From a virus: a DNA stretch of 30,747 nucleotides. The position numbers were made by a program, and so were the translations under genes. Below are positions 8,424 to 19,100 of this stretch, piece by piece. A model generated the notes under the pieces. That model had not been told where the DNA came from. It saw nothing but the letters and a program-made list of their open reading frames with translations, and ran no database searches. The DNA lies in IMG/VR virus record IMGVR_UViG_3300046820_000417, positions 1-30,747 of that record. One strand, written 5' to 3'. The first letter of the stretch is position 1. Each line of letters opens with the position of its first letter.

Positions 8424-8866
8424 CAGTTAGGGATTCCAACTATTATTAGGTTAATCCCAACGCTTGTATCTCCGCCAGTATTAAATTTAACTGTTCCCTC
8501 TACTCGTGAAGTTGAAACGCTGTTGATTGTTACTGTGACATCTTTTCCAGCATCCGTGCTTCCAATATTAATTGGCGTTACTGTAACAACTGGAGCGAAC
8601 TTAAAGTCTGTTCCAAAGTCATATGAGAAGGGTTTAGACGATCCTGCAGTCTGAGTTGTACTTGTTGTTACTTGTACATACCCGCCTATTACACGAGCCT
8701 CAGAGGCCTTTACGCTCTGCTTTCCAGATGTTGGAGTATCAACAGTTACATACTTGTATGTTGATGGAGATATCTGAGTAGACAGATCATTAATAGCCTT
8801 AACAATCTGATAGATATATGTTACATCTAGAGGTTGCCCTCTTTCGGGCACAGGTAAAATAGCCAT
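8423..8866 (-). CDS. Minor tail protein, candidate receptor-binding protein
   Basis: A 147-residue protein starting MAILPVPERGQPLDV. A short helix (TYIYQIVKAINDLSTQI) is followed by an all-beta region. The C-terminal half (FAPVVTVTPINIG, VTINSVSTSRVEGTVKF, INLIIVGIPN) has the rhythm of H-type-lectin-like or gp9-like receptor domains found at phage tail tips. An in-frame ATG 12 codons upstream (8902) would overlap the neighbouring gene; I prefer 8866. No Shine-Dalgarno is present, but an extended -10 sequence lies six bases upstream, pointing to a leaderless transcript. As the last tail gene it is a reasonable receptor-binding candidate; that role is inferred. Confidence 0.75.
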   Translation of the reverse strand: MAILPVPERGQPLDVTYIYQIVKAINDLSTQISPSTYKYVTVDTPTSGKQSVKASEARVIGGYVQVTTSTTQTAGSSKPFSYDFGTDFKFAPVVTVTPINIGSTDAGKDVTVTINSVSTSRVEGTVKFNTGGDTSVGINLIIVGIPN

Positions 8867-8872
8867 AATACA

Positions 8873-8881
8873 ATTATACCA
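8873..8881 (-). promoter_or_regulatory. Extended -10 promoter, leaderless, for last tail gene
   Basis: Minus-strand TGGTATAAT, six bases before ATG 8866, with the TAA stop of the upstream gene inside it. No Shine-Dalgarno is present. Spacing and surrounding bases (GGTATA.T, six bases, ATGGC) match the chaperone site at 26061. It could also drive the zinc-ribbon, HTH and replication genes that follow. Confidence 0.58.
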
Positions 8882-9305
8882 GAGACCTGACTCCAGAATC
8901 ATAAACCTTTAGAGATGCATTAATCGCTGGGTTTATTGATGCTAACTGGACTAAAACTCTAACAGAAGATGTCCCAGTTTTTAAAAATGAGTAACTAGTT
9001 CCTATAGCAATGCCAACATTTGAGTAGTCTCCTCCGTCAAATGAAACAAACACATCATACATTTCTTGCGTAGAAGTTCTTGACCCTTTAGACCAGTTTA
9101 CAAAAATTGTATTGCCCATGGGGACTAGATCACCTGGCAAAACTTGAACTGCTTCAGAGTTAACTAAGAATATCTGAGACCATGCGGACTTTCTGTTTTT
9201 ATCTTCTGATACCAGTCTAAACCTTGCGACTCTGCCATTTTCCGATGTTACTTTTCCAAGCAATTCTTTTTTTACAATAATGTTTTTTATTCCTGGATCT
9301 GCCAT
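8874..9305 (-). CDS. Minor tail protein, fibronectin-like
   Basis: A 143-residue protein rich in beta strands. The first 75 residues (GKVTSENGRVARFRLVSED, SAWSQIFLVN) and the second half (MYDVFVSFDGGDYSNV, VRVLVQLASINP) look like two fibronectin type III or Ig-like sandwiches. Such modules decorate tail tips and fibres and bind host surface carbohydrate. It begins in a TAATG overlap with the 455-residue gene, so translation is probably coupled. Its TAA stop lies inside the TATAAT of the downstream promoter. No enzymatic motif seen. Confidence 0.72.
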   Translation of the reverse strand: MADPGIKNIIVKKELLGKVTSENGRVARFRLVSEDKNRKSAWSQIFLVNSEAVQVLPGDLVPMGNTIFVNWSKGSRTSTQEMYDVFVSFDGGDYSNVGIAIGTSYSFLKTGTSSVRVLVQLASINPAINASLKVYDSGVRSLV

Positions 9306-10672
9306 TATACTACATCCAAACCAAATCTAAATTCAATATAGTTTGTTGTGTTGGCTGACTTGATAATTGTTTTTGCATCTGGAGTTTTTATAACTGAATA
9401 TCCAGTAAGTCCATATACAGAATTATTAGAGGTAACATTCTCAAGTCTAAATCCATCTAGACAAACATAAAAATCTGATGTAGGAGTAGTGCTGCCATCT
9501 TTTATAACGCAGGCATATATTCTGACCGTGTTAACTTCTGACCAAGAAAAATCTGTACTCTTCTGCAATTCCTGAATCTGCTTAGATACAACAAAGTACC
9601 TATTGGTTGCAAAATTATTTTTACTATCATCAACTACTGCTTCAAAGATTGCCCACTTACCACTCTTAAAGGTTCCTGTTGATGAAAATTCAACAATAAT
9701 TCTAACAGACTTTGGAAGTGTAACTGCTGAGCCAACCTTATTAACTACAGAAAATGCAAGTCTTAGTTCGTCTGTTGGAGAGTTTTTACTAAAATCTACA
9801 GAGGTGTTTGTTAACTGTATAAAGTTTGATCCTGCCTCTGCTGTTAAATTTCCACTCCCGTTTATTGAAATGTTTGCATTGTTTCCAGATATTGCATAAA
9901 TATTATTTAAAAACCTACATCTCTCATATCTATTAACTCTATTTGAGTTTGTAAATATTTTATTATCGGCGTTTGTCTGAAATACTGGATACACCTGATT
10001 AATAATATTTGTGTCCACATCATTGATTAAATATCCAGAAGAAACAAAAGTTCCTGTGACACTGGTTAGCGATGTGATTGTAAAAGATGTTGGTGTTGGC
10101 ACTGTTGCAATTGTGACATCTGATAAATTAAACACTGTTGGAGTAATTGCAGATATAGATATTCTAGTTCCTACGGTAAGTCCATGCTCTGCGTCTGTTG
10201 TATAAGTCAAAGTGGAACCAGAAGGTGATGCTGGTGATGATGTTGCATTTGTTATGCTAACAACACGATCATCTAGTGGCTCATAGATTGAAGGAATTTC
10301 TGTACCCTGAGAAGAATACTTCCAAGATTCTGACTCAGAAAATGAGTATACGCTCTTACTGTCAAATGCACCTGCAGCAGGATTAGATGCTGCAGAAAAT
10401 ATACCAACCTCTGTGATCTCGTATCTTTCCTGAGTTGGAAGTTCTGCTGTTAGAACAACCTTTGAAACTCCGCCTTCATCGACAAACCCACGAGAGATTA
10501 TTGGAACACGAAACATTTCAAAATCAAGAGCAGTCTTACCTGAATAGTCCCCAAGGGTTCCATCGGAGTCAATTGGGCGTGGGCCACAGCCTAACGCTAT
10601 ATGAGATGCATAAGATGGTGTCTGCCCCACAAGGTACTTTGCTAAAATATTTTTACCTGTATTAGTTATCAT
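9305..10672 (-). CDS. Tail fibre-like minor tail protein with FCCH-type insert
   Basis: A 455-residue structural protein. The N-terminus (ITNTGKNILAKYLVGQ, then SHIALGCG and ERYEITEVGIFSA at about 81-93) resembles the virion-attachment domain of phage tail fibres. Residues about 155-215 (TYTTDAEHGLTVGTRISI, ...VPTPTSFTIT) match the E1 FCCH-like beta module common in phage tail proteins, where an HGL motif precedes a G.. V.I strand. The remaining 235 residues are beta-rich with a jelly-roll character (SSTGTFKSGKWAIFEAVV, VRIYACVIKDG, FYVCLDGFRLENV), plausibly carbohydrate-binding. It starts in a TAATG overlap. Receptor binding is inferred. Confidence 0.78.
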   Translation of the reverse strand: MITNTGKNILAKYLVGQTPSYASHIALGCGPRPIDSDGTLGDYSGKTALDFEMFRVPIISRGFVDEGGVSKVVLTAELPTQERYEITEVGIFSAASNPAAGAFDSKSVYSFSESESWKYSSQGTEIPSIYEPLDDRVVSITNATSSPASPSGSTLTYTTDAEHGLTVGTRISISAITPTVFNLSDVTIATVPTPTSFTITSLTSVTGTFVSSGYLINDVDTNIINQVYPVFQTNADNKIFTNSNRVNRYERCRFLNNIYAISGNNANISINGSGNLTAEAGSNFIQLTNTSVDFSKNSPTDELRLAFSVVNKVGSAVTLPKSVRIIVEFSSTGTFKSGKWAIFEAVVDDSKNNFATNRYFVVSKQIQELQKSTDFSWSEVNTVRIYACVIKDGSTTPTSDFYVCLDGFRLENVTSNNSVYGLTGYSVIKTPDAKTIIKSANTTNYIEFRFGLDVV

Positions 10673-11217
10673 TAATTTCCTCCAGTATATATTGTATCAT
10701 CAAAGGTGTTTCCACTTGTTAGTATTTGTATCTCTGCCTGCTCGCCATCTTTAATGTTTATTAGATTAATTACTAGGTCTCCTGTAATTGGGTCTATATA
10801 TACAGATTTACAGTTTGGGACTTTTGTCCATTTAGTTTTATCTGGCTCCCCTGGCTTTTCTATTAGGTCATACCCGTTACCACATGCTGGTAGATGGTCT
10901 AAGATAGAAAGTGAAAGAGACTTGAAGTATGAGTCTGAAGCCTGAAGCCTCAAGATGTTGTTTGGATTATATTGTAGGTAGAGGTCTGTCAGATTTTTAA
11001 TTGGACTATACAATATTTTTTGACCATTAACAAGATCATGTCTAGAAATTGTTGCAAGTTCTTGTCCACCGATATCTTCAAAGATTAAGTCTGTCATTAT
11101 GTCAATAGACATCATGTCATCGTCCTGAATGATCAGATCTGGAGTAGCAATTTTTACCGACTTATTGTCTACTATTGTCTTTGGCTCTGGAAGATTTGGG
11201 GTTGCTCCTGTTGTCAT
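10672..11217 (-). CDS. Minor tail protein, unknown fold
   Basis: A 181-residue protein in the tail-tip cluster. The acidic N-terminus (IIQDDDMMSIDIMTDL) is followed by a beta-rich body. Residues about 110-145 contain two cysteines in PACGNGYD and PNCKSVYID; a disulfide is possible but unproved. The end, INIKDGEQAEIQILTSGN, looks like beta strands. TAATG overlaps on both sides tie it to the hub protein and the fibre-like protein. I do not recognise a family; the tail role comes from context. Confidence 0.7.
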   Translation of the reverse strand: MTTGATPNLPEPKTIVDNKSVKIATPDLIIQDDDMMSIDIMTDLIFEDIGGQELATISRHDLVNGQKILYSPIKNLTDLYLQYNPNNILRLQASDSYFKSLSLSILDHLPACGNGYDLIEKPGEPDKTKWTKVPNCKSVYIDPITGDLVINLINIKDGEQAEIQILTSGNTFDDTIYTGGN

Positions 11218-14200
11218 TAAACTACCTCACTTAAAAATACTGTCATATCTGGACCATCAGAACTCTTTGCATAATCTATATTATATATTACAAACCTACT
11301 TGAAGGAGATGATGCCATATTAACTCCGTTTTCTTCGTACTCTAGTGTAACAATATCTCCCAACTGTAGTGTTGGAATTGCAAAGATCTTAACGCCTACA
11401 GACTTTCTTGGCTTTGTTATTTTTTCAACAAGCCATTTCATTAAACTATTCGCTTCATCATAAGACTGAATATATGGAGCATTTACAGAAAAATCTCTTT
11501 TGCCGTAAGTCATTCTACTTAACTTAATATCCTGATAATCTTGCTTAAACTTGTATGGGTTTGAAATCAAAGTATCTGCAACAAACTGTGGATTTGACTC
11601 TAAACTATTTTTATTAAAATAGTCATCAACTGTTAGGCGATTTTCAGACTGCTGTGTAAAAGTTACACCCTGAACTCTTAGATAGTTTCCAGTTGTTTCA
11701 TCCAAACTTATTGCTGTATCTGTTGCATTGAATACGATAAACTCTGCCCCATATGACCCAGCCCTAAATCCTGAAACAACATACCCCTTAATCTTATTAA
11801 ATGTAGGAGATATCTTTGCAGTTAACGCTGGGAAAGCCTTATCATATTTAAAGTTAAATGTTGCTGCTTCTCTCATTATGCTTCCAAACTCTTCAAAGAA
11901 AATATTATATTTTGGTGCTTCTGATGTTCCTATTCCAGAAAGATATGTATTTTGAATTAAACCGCTTAGAGCATATTTTCTAAATGATTCATTTACATCA
12001 ATATCGGAATCTCCGAAGACTGAGTTAACTGGAGCACCCAAAGAGAATGTTGTATTTTGTGAATAGTTATTGCAAAGAGCATAAACATTTTCAAACATAA
12101 CTCTTGATGATCCTCTTGAGAATAATGCAATTCCAGAGTAAACTGGTAGAGGATCTGTGTCATCAACTGTCTTGATTATTTTACCATTTAGGTATAAATA
12201 AAATCTTCTTATATTTCCTATGTCCTGATACTCAACTGCAAGATCATAGACTGTGGGATTGTCTTCAGCAACAATTCTTGCCTGCCCAGTAAACTTTCCA
12301 TCGTCTACAGTTATCTCTCCTAAGCCCTCCCACAACTTTATGGGAATTGCTTTTCCATTATCAGATTTGACTTTATAGAAAAATACATTGCTAACGCTTT
12401 CTCTTTCATCTTTAGAAAGATTTCCTATTCCAAGCGCTGCTATTTCAAAGTAGTATCCGACATTGGTTGTAGAGTTTAGCATAAATGCAAGTCCACCAGA
12501 GCCACCAGATATATTAATATTCTTGTCTGGAGTACTTCCATTAACAACATAGTATGTTGCAGAACCATTAGATGTCTGCCCTCTATCCGAAGTGTTTTCT
12601 ATTTTTCCAACAATTCTCATTCTTGTTCCAAAATGTTTATACTTGTTATCTTCTAAAGACTTATGGACATATGATACAAAGTTTCTTGGTTTTTCTTTAG
12701 TAGTAAAGTTTGGTCCAGTAAGTGATAGTGCTGAAGACTGAATGGTTCCCTTTTGAAGAGTTGTTGCTGTGCTGACTTCTTCAAGGAAAGATGTTGACAT
12801 AAAGTTTTTAATAATTCCAGTTCTAGAAGAGGTTCGTGAAAGAGCATCAGAAGATACTCCAGAATCTGTTAACTTTCCAGATACAGCAATAGTTGTTGTT
12901 GGCAAAGTTAAGTCTTTTTGAAATAGATATTCTGATGACATATAGCATCCCTTTACGTTACTGTCTGATTTCCAGTAGTCTGCTATGCCAGCACTGTGTG
13001 CAACAATTGTAGTACCAAATTGACCACGGCCATGCTTTTGCACATCTCCGTTTTGTAGTTTTACGACACCATCTTTTTCAAAGTACTTTGGCTCAGAATA
13101 TATTCTTATAAGCCCTGTTGGATATATCTTGCCATTAAAAGGAAGTTTTGAAAAGTAGTTTTGGTAGTCCTCAGTAGAAGTTATCCAAACATTTCCAAAA
13201 CCAGAAACATTATACTGAACAGCATCATATTTTATTATCTCGCCCTGTGAATAAAAATACCCATTGTATCTTGTGATCCAGTATGCTGCTTCGCCTAGGC
13301 TTAAAGTATTATTTATTAGAATATTATTTTTAACCATTGGTACATCTGCTGTCAAATCTGAGTTAAGAGGAATGGCGCTAAGAACATAAGAGGACTGTGT
13401 TGCGACCTCATTATTAATTGATTTTGTATTTTGTGTTCCAGAAACCTCCCAAAGGAGTGCTGGCTTGTATGTGTAGTATCTTTCGTCATCAACAAGGCTT
13501 GCTTGTCTAAGAGAGCCTATAGACCTTTGGATATACCTTGTGCTATAGTTAATTGATCCATCATTGTATACCGAATTTTCTTGGGTAGATACCGACATAA
13601 TGTTTGCCAGTTTTGGCTTATTGGTTTTATTTTTTATCTCACCATCCTGCACAAAATCCTTAGTTCCCTTTAAAGCAAAAGTGGTTGGTCTTTCTGTTAA
13701 TGATGGCATTATATAATTTTTACTCATCATGACGAAATTATTGTATTCGTCAAAAAACATTGCTGTCTGTGTTGAGACTGCCAGATCCTGAAGAACCTGT
13801 GCAACACTGGTTTCTGGTGCAACAAAAAAGTATGGAATAATAATCTCTTTTTCGTTTGGAACTCTTTTAAATGTATAGTTAGAGAATCCAATATGATCTA
13901 AAAGCAAAGACACTGCAGAACTAACAGAAACCTCTGTCATCAAAATTTCTGGAGCAGTTATCGATTCAAGATACCAGTATAGATCTCTAAGTGATATAGA
14001 TACACGCTTTGTCATTAGGTCTTGCTTAGGAAATGAATCAGAATATAGTGTCTTAATTGGAACGTAGTAGTCCCAACCGTTCACATCAACTATTACTTCG
14101 TAAAACTTAAACTGTATGTGTCTGGCAATATAGTTAGCAATAATACTTGACTTATTGTTAGAGTTAAATGCTTGATCATGATCAAAAATAGTTATTCCAC

Positions 14201-15512
14201 CATTAGAGGCAATTAGTTGGCCAACTGGCAATCCAGAAACTCCAAGGTCTGATGCACTTTTATTTATAGAGTAGTCTAAAGTCTTGTCTGAAATATTAAG
14301 AACAAGTCTTGGAGAAATTTCAATAAGATCAAATGTTGAGTCTTTTTTATTCATTGTTTCAACGACTACTCTGATTCCGCTAATATATTCAAACTCTCTA
14401 AATTGCAACTTGCTATCAATCGGTCTAACAAAAACATCTGGAGAAGTAACATCTGTAACAAAGTTAGTTAGTCTATCAACTGTTTCATCCTGTATATACC
14501 AACCATACTTTGGTGTTATAACAACATACTCAGAACCGTCCCAAATATGAAAGGTACCTAAATCATTAGAATTATTCTTAATAAGATATGCATACCCAAT
14601 CACAGATTGCTCAGGAAGCAACTCAACACTCGTGTATGTTTCTGCAAACACAAAGGTGCTTCTCCACTCATCTGGAACAATTAGTCCGTATGCAATTTCT
14701 ACATACCCATCACTTTTGATTACTGGAGAGCCATCTCTTCTTGTTAATGCTGGATCAAATGAAAAAACATTCTCCCAGTTTCCATCTTTTAGAAATTGTA
14801 TTTTCCATTTGCTAGGGGTCTTTTGATTTGCTTCGCCATAAAATGGATCAGCGTAAGATCCAGTAGGGGATGAAAAAGGCCCAAGATTTTCTGTTCCAGT
14901 GTGTGTTTGCATTTTAACAACAACTCTGTTTGTAGGAACTTTTTCCTTGTACACAACAAATGGGCAAGCATCTTCTATTGAGTTTTGAGAACCTCTTACT
15001 TTTGACGCAATTCCATATTCCTGACCAGACTCAGTTCTGTAAGATGTCCAGTACTTAAACTTATCATTTTTATCTGGCATATAGTATCTTGGCCTATCTG
15101 CCATTACTAGGTTTGCATGGTGAACCATTGTTCCATTATCTTTAAAAAACACAGCCTTATTAATTCCAGACCTTGGTCTAAACTGACCAAAGCAGTCCTC
15201 AAGTGAGTAGAGGGTCTGCAACTTTTCTCTTTTACTTAAAAGAGTTGTTGGAACATCGTTATTATCAAATAAACCATCAACAACAACATCAGCATCTGTT
15301 GCGTTAGTATAAAAATTACCAGCGTCATTTATATCAAAACTTGTAGGTAGTGAAGAATATACTGAGCCTGACTGGGTTGGCCTATATCTATAGTTTCCTA
15401 TATGCTTGATGTTTGTAGGAATATTCATATTCCACTCTGCAGTTATGATTGATTTATTTCTTATTGTTGAAGATGTCTCTAAGAAATTTTGTAAGTCTTT
15501 ATCCTCAAACAT
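11217..15512 (-). CDS. Baseplate hub / tail-associated protein with ConA-like insert
   Basis: A 1431-residue tail-tip protein in the gp27/Tal position, after tape measure and Dit-position gene. Residues about 460-600 carry hub-like patterns: a beta region, SVSSAVSLLLDHIGF, then PETSVAQVLQDLAVSTQTAMFFDEYNNFVMM. The hub fold seems to resume near the C-terminus (ANSLMKWLVEKI, VKIFAIPTLQLGDIVTLEY). Between these, residues about 950-1147 look like a concanavalin/LamG sandwich (GLAFMLN, GYYFEIAALG, YDLAVEYQDIGNIRRFYLYL, SGIALFSRG), suggesting glycan binding. The long N-terminus is of unknown fold. No peptidase or lysozyme motif was seen. An ATG 33 bases upstream exists, but the ATG at 15512 forms the TAATG junction used throughout this cluster. 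Confidence 0.85.
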   Translation of the reverse strand: MFEDKDLQNFLETSSTIRNKSIITAEWNMNIPTNIKHIGNYRYRPTQSGSVYSSLPTSFDINDAGNFYTNATDADVVVDGLFDNNDVPTTLLSKREKLQTLYSLEDCFGQFRPRSGINKAVFFKDNGTMVHHANLVMADRPRYYMPDKNDKFKYWTSYRTESGQEYGIASKVRGSQNSIEDACPFVVYKEKVPTNRVVVKMQTHTGTENLGPFSSPTGSYADPFYGEANQKTPSKWKIQFLKDGNWENVFSFDPALTRRDGSPVIKSDGYVEIAYGLIVPDEWRSTFVFAETYTSVELLPEQSVIGYAYLIKNNSNDLGTFHIWDGSEYVVITPKYGWYIQDETVDRLTNFVTDVTSPDVFVRPIDSKLQFREFEYISGIRVVVETMNKKDSTFDLIEISPRLVLNISDKTLDYSINKSASDLGVSGLPVGQLIASNGGITIFDHDQAFNSNNKSSIIANYIARHIQFKFYEVIVDVNGWDYYVPIKTLYSDSFPKQDLMTKRVSISLRDLYWYLESITAPEILMTEVSVSSAVSLLLDHIGFSNYTFKRVPNEKEIIIPYFFVAPETSVAQVLQDLAVSTQTAMFFDEYNNFVMMSKNYIMPSLTERPTTFALKGTKDFVQDGEIKNKTNKPKLANIMSVSTQENSVYNDGSINYSTRYIQRSIGSLRQASLVDDERYYTYKPALLWEVSGTQNTKSINNEVATQSSYVLSAIPLNSDLTADVPMVKNNILINNTLSLGEAAYWITRYNGYFYSQGEIIKYDAVQYNVSGFGNVWITSTEDYQNYFSKLPFNGKIYPTGLIRIYSEPKYFEKDGVVKLQNGDVQKHGRGQFGTTIVAHSAGIADYWKSDSNVKGCYMSSEYLFQKDLTLPTTTIAVSGKLTDSGVSSDALSRTSSRTGIIKNFMSTSFLEEVSTATTLQKGTIQSSALSLTGPNFTTKEKPRNFVSYVHKSLEDNKYKHFGTRMRIVGKIENTSDRGQTSNGSATYYVVNGSTPDKNINISGGSGGLAFMLNSTTNVGYYFEIAALGIGNLSKDERESVSNVFFYKVKSDNGKAIPIKLWEGLGEITVDDGKFTGQARIVAEDNPTVYDLAVEYQDIGNIRRFYLYLNGKIIKTVDDTDPLPVYSGIALFSRGSSRVMFENVYALCNNYSQNTTFSLGAPVNSVFGDSDIDVNESFRKYALSGLIQNTYLSGIGTSEAPKYNIFFEEFGSIMREAATFNFKYDKAFPALTAKISPTFNKIKGYVVSGFRAGSYGAEFIVFNATDTAISLDETTGNYLRVQGVTFTQQSENRLTVDDYFNKNSLESNPQFVADTLISNPYKFKQDYQDIKLSRMTYGKRDFSVNAPYIQSYDEANSLMKWLVEKITKPRKSVGVKIFAIPTLQLGDIVTLEYEENGVNMASSPSSRFVIYNIDYAKSSDGPDMTVFLSEVV

Positions 15513-16150
15513 TATACTTCTTCCAAAGTAACTGAGACATTCCAATAATCAAAATTGGCTCCTCTTTTTTCTACAGAATATGTAAAACTAGATATAAACA
15601 TTTCTATAAGTTGGTTATATTGAGATAGGTGATCATATGGAGCCTCTGTGCCCTTAAATATACCTTTTCTGTCATAGGCAAGAAATACCCAGAAAGAGCC
15701 CTTATGTGCATCGTACCACTCAAGCATATCTGCTCCTCCTGCACCGCCATCTGTTGTGTATGGTTTGTATGGCGATAAACCAGTGGCTGGATCAAAGTTT
15801 GGGATATCTGAATGAGACCTTGATGGAATCATGCTCCAACTTGTGCTAAGTCTCATCTTGTCAGCAATGTGGTATGACCTCATGCGACCATTGATCATTC
15901 TTTCCCGTTTTTCAATACGCTCATCTGAAAAATCTAATGGAGACCTGTTGTCATCTGTAAGCATTAAGAACTGGTCTATAAGAGTTGGATCTTCTTCTGC
16001 TGTTGCATCAGCACCAACTTCTAGACCGTATGGAATGTACAAACCATTTATCAGGGTGCCAGAGTTTTCAGACCATAACATACCGCTAGGTCTGTTGTAT
16101 TTTTTTCTACTCTGCATGTAGGTGTATCTTGGATCAATATCATCTGCCAT
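15512..16150 (-). CDS. Minor tail protein in distal-tail (Dit) position
   Basis: A 212-residue protein between the tape measure and hub genes, where siphophages encode the distal tail protein. It begins MADDIDPRYTYMQSRKKY. The middle part has RMRSYHIADKMRLSTSWSM and the end EMFISSFTYSVEKRGANFDYWNVSVTLEEV, a beta pattern like that of tail-tube-related proteins. A Gly-rich loop (DGGAGGADMLEWYDAHKGSFWVFLAYD) recalls Dit-family N-domains, where DKGSFW-like turns occur. The start overlaps the end of the tape measure gene by 11 bases, with AGGGGGA upstream. The Dit call is from position plus weak sequence feel. Confidence 0.7.
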   Translation of the reverse strand: MADDIDPRYTYMQSRKKYNRPSGMLWSENSGTLINGLYIPYGLEVGADATAEEDPTLIDQFLMLTDDNRSPLDFSDERIEKRERMINGRMRSYHIADKMRLSTSWSMIPSRSHSDIPNFDPATGLSPYKPYTTDGGAGGADMLEWYDAHKGSFWVFLAYDRKGIFKGTEAPYDHLSQYNQLIEMFISSFTYSVEKRGANFDYWNVSVTLEEV

Positions 16151-19100
16151 TTATTCCAATCCCCCTGATTCTTCTGTCGTCTACCTGCTTAATTGTTGCC
16201 ATTACTGCCTGTGCAATTTCGTTTGGATTAGCATCTGTCTTTGCGTTAACAGTTAATGTATATGTATTATTATACACTGCTCCGCTAGGTGTATCGCCAT
16301 TATTAATCTTTTTGAGATTTTCTACTCCGTATGAGTCTACTGCGTACTTGCTCATTACAAACTCTCCTGGAGTTAGCATTGCTGGTATTCTATCTGTACC
16401 CTTTGCAAAACCACCAGCAGCAAAATACTTAGGTACGAATCCACCCTTTGATAGATATCCGTACTTTGCTTTTCTTTCTGCAACAATTTCTGCTGCTGTT
16501 TTTGGCTTTACTGCTGCTGCCATTTTTGCTGCTATAGATGCTGCACCAATTGCTCCACTTTCTTGTGAAGCAAGAAAACTTGGAACATTTATGTTGGCAT
16601 TGATTGCTGCAATTCTAGCAGCCTCTGCTGCTGCTGCATCTGCCTTAGCCTTGGCCTCTGCTGCTGCCTTAGCATCTGCTGCTGCTTTATCTGCTGCTGC
16701 CTTTGCTGCACGATCTGCTGCTTCTCTTGCTGCCTTTTGCTCTGGAGTTTCTCCAGGAACCACAGGGGCTGGAGTATAAGCAGCAGGAACAATTGGATCA
16801 TTACCACTTGCTTGCTGATTATTGTATCCCTGAATTAGTTTTCCTTGAGTATTCAAAGCAAGTTGCATTGACTCTATAAACTTCTTGCTGTTAATCATAG
16901 CCAGGTCTACCTGATTCTTAATGGCTTCCCATGCATCTCTTGTCTTTCCAAGCACAGTTAAGTTCTCAACATCCTTATCTAGTTGTACTTGCTTTAGGCG
17001 AATAAACTCTTGTGCTGGCTCTATCTTCTTTTCTTCAAGGTCAAAGATTTCATCCTGAAGTTTTTTAATGTCTGCTTCTAGTTCTTTTCTAGTTCTATAA
17101 GATTTTGTAGTCGGGTCATATGCCTTCACAGAGTTAAGTTCGTATTGTCTAGACTGTTCTACTGCATCCTTTTGTTTTGTTACTGCATCTGCTGCTTGCT
17201 GCGCTCTCATGTCTTGTGCTGCTCTTGCTGCTGCTGCAATATCTCCAGAGGTTAGCGCTTCAGCAAGAGATAGTTGCCCTCTTTGCTGATTAGTAATTGT
17301 AGCGTTAGCCTTCTCTACTTCATCTAAAGCCTTAATTCTTTCATCATATTTTTCATTAATTTTTTGCTCTTGATCTTCAATAGCCTTGAGAGATGCTTCT
17401 TTGTCATCAATTTTATATTGAATGCCAGCAATTGTGTTCTGTGCTTCTTCAATTATCTTTGCACTTTCCTTGGTGTCTAAGTTAAACTTTATCTGAAGAG
17501 CGGTTTCTTGAACATCAAATGCTTCCATTGCATTACCAAAACCTTCGTCAAACATGTCCTGCATAAACCCAATAGTATTCTTTAACTGATTTAGTCTCTC
17601 ATCAAAGTCAGAGATCATGCTATTTAGTTCTTTTTGAGCAGCCATAATCTGACCTCTGTCGGCACCCTTAGAAATTAAACTGTTCACTCTTGACTGCTGA
17701 GCAGCGATAGCGCTTTCCATTGCCTTTAGATTTTCATCAGAGCCAATTGCAAAAGCAGTTTCTGAACTATACTTGCTTCTTATTCTGTCCTCTTGTACCC
17801 TATCCTTTTTAAATTGAGCAATATCTGTTTTTGTTGCTTGAATTGCTGCAGACTTTTCTTGCGCTACGGCCAAACCTTTATATCTGCTAATCAAAGTTTT
17901 TAATGTTTTATCGTTAACTCCATTAGCAATTGCCTGCGCTATGGTCTTATCAGTTATTAAATCATATGCATTCGCTACTGGAACACCAAGTGCTGCTATT
18001 CTATTGAATGCCTTACTCTGGTCATCAAGTGCCTTAGACTCTGCTTCCATACTAGAGTTCCAGTCACCCATAGCAATTGAGTTCATAGCCTCTTGAATAT
18101 TTTTAGCATCTCTCTTTAGTGCAATAATGTTGCCCTTATTGTCAAACTTAAACAGGGAGTTCTTTCTCTTCTCGTATTCCTTTGGATCCATGCCAACAAT
18201 CATTTCTATAAAGTCTTGGCTACCGCCCAATTTTCTGATATCGTTCTCTATACCGCTAAATACATCTATGGTCTTCTTGCCACCAAACAGGCTATCTAAG
18301 GCCTTACGAGAGGCGCTCCAGCCTTCTGTGACCTTTATCTGGTTCTTTCTTACATCTCTCAGTTTCTTTACTAGATCATCCAATGGGGAGGACTCTACCT
18401 TACTTCCCCCGCCTTTGTCTCCTCCTGTGCTTACTGGAGCATTTGCATTTACCTGTACATTATCAACAACAGCCTTTTGGCCCTGAGCCTCTTTATACTT
18501 CTGAATTATATATGCCTTGCTTCCAGTAACGCCTGCTCCGCCAAGTGGACCACTCTCTTTTCTCCATGCCTTAAAATCTTCACTTTCAATAATTTGTGGA
18601 TCTGGAATATTAATTAATGATGCAATAGTAGTTGTATAAACCTTTTGCTGATCTTCAGTCAAGGTGTTAAAGTATGCCTCATCAAATGCTGCAGTTCCCT
18701 TAACCTCTGGCATAATTTCATAAACAAAAGTTGCAGTTAAATCTTTTTTGCCCTCAATTCCATCTAGCATTGTGTTTAGTTTCTCATACTGCTCTTTGTT
18801 TTTTGGATCTGTGTAGTAACTGACCATGACATCTGATGGGATTACTGCGTTAAGATTATTTAACTTGATTATGTTCTTTGTAAAGTCAAGAGCATCAGAG
18901 TCTTTTTCAAATGCCTCTACTCTTGTAATAAATGAAGTTTGAACCTCTTTATTAATAACCTTATCTGCTCCAAGAATATTCTGTGCTGCAACACCAATTG
19001 ACTCTGATGTTGCTCCACTAAACTTAGTAATTATGTTCATCATCTTTGGAGCAATATCTTTATTCTCTGCTGCCATACCTAATAGACTTCTAAATACTGC

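Noticed and set aside
16129-16779. 216-residue plus-strand ORF, Ala/Ser rich
   Set aside because: Antisense to the low-complexity 3' end of the tape measure; its composition follows from the GCA/GCT repeats.
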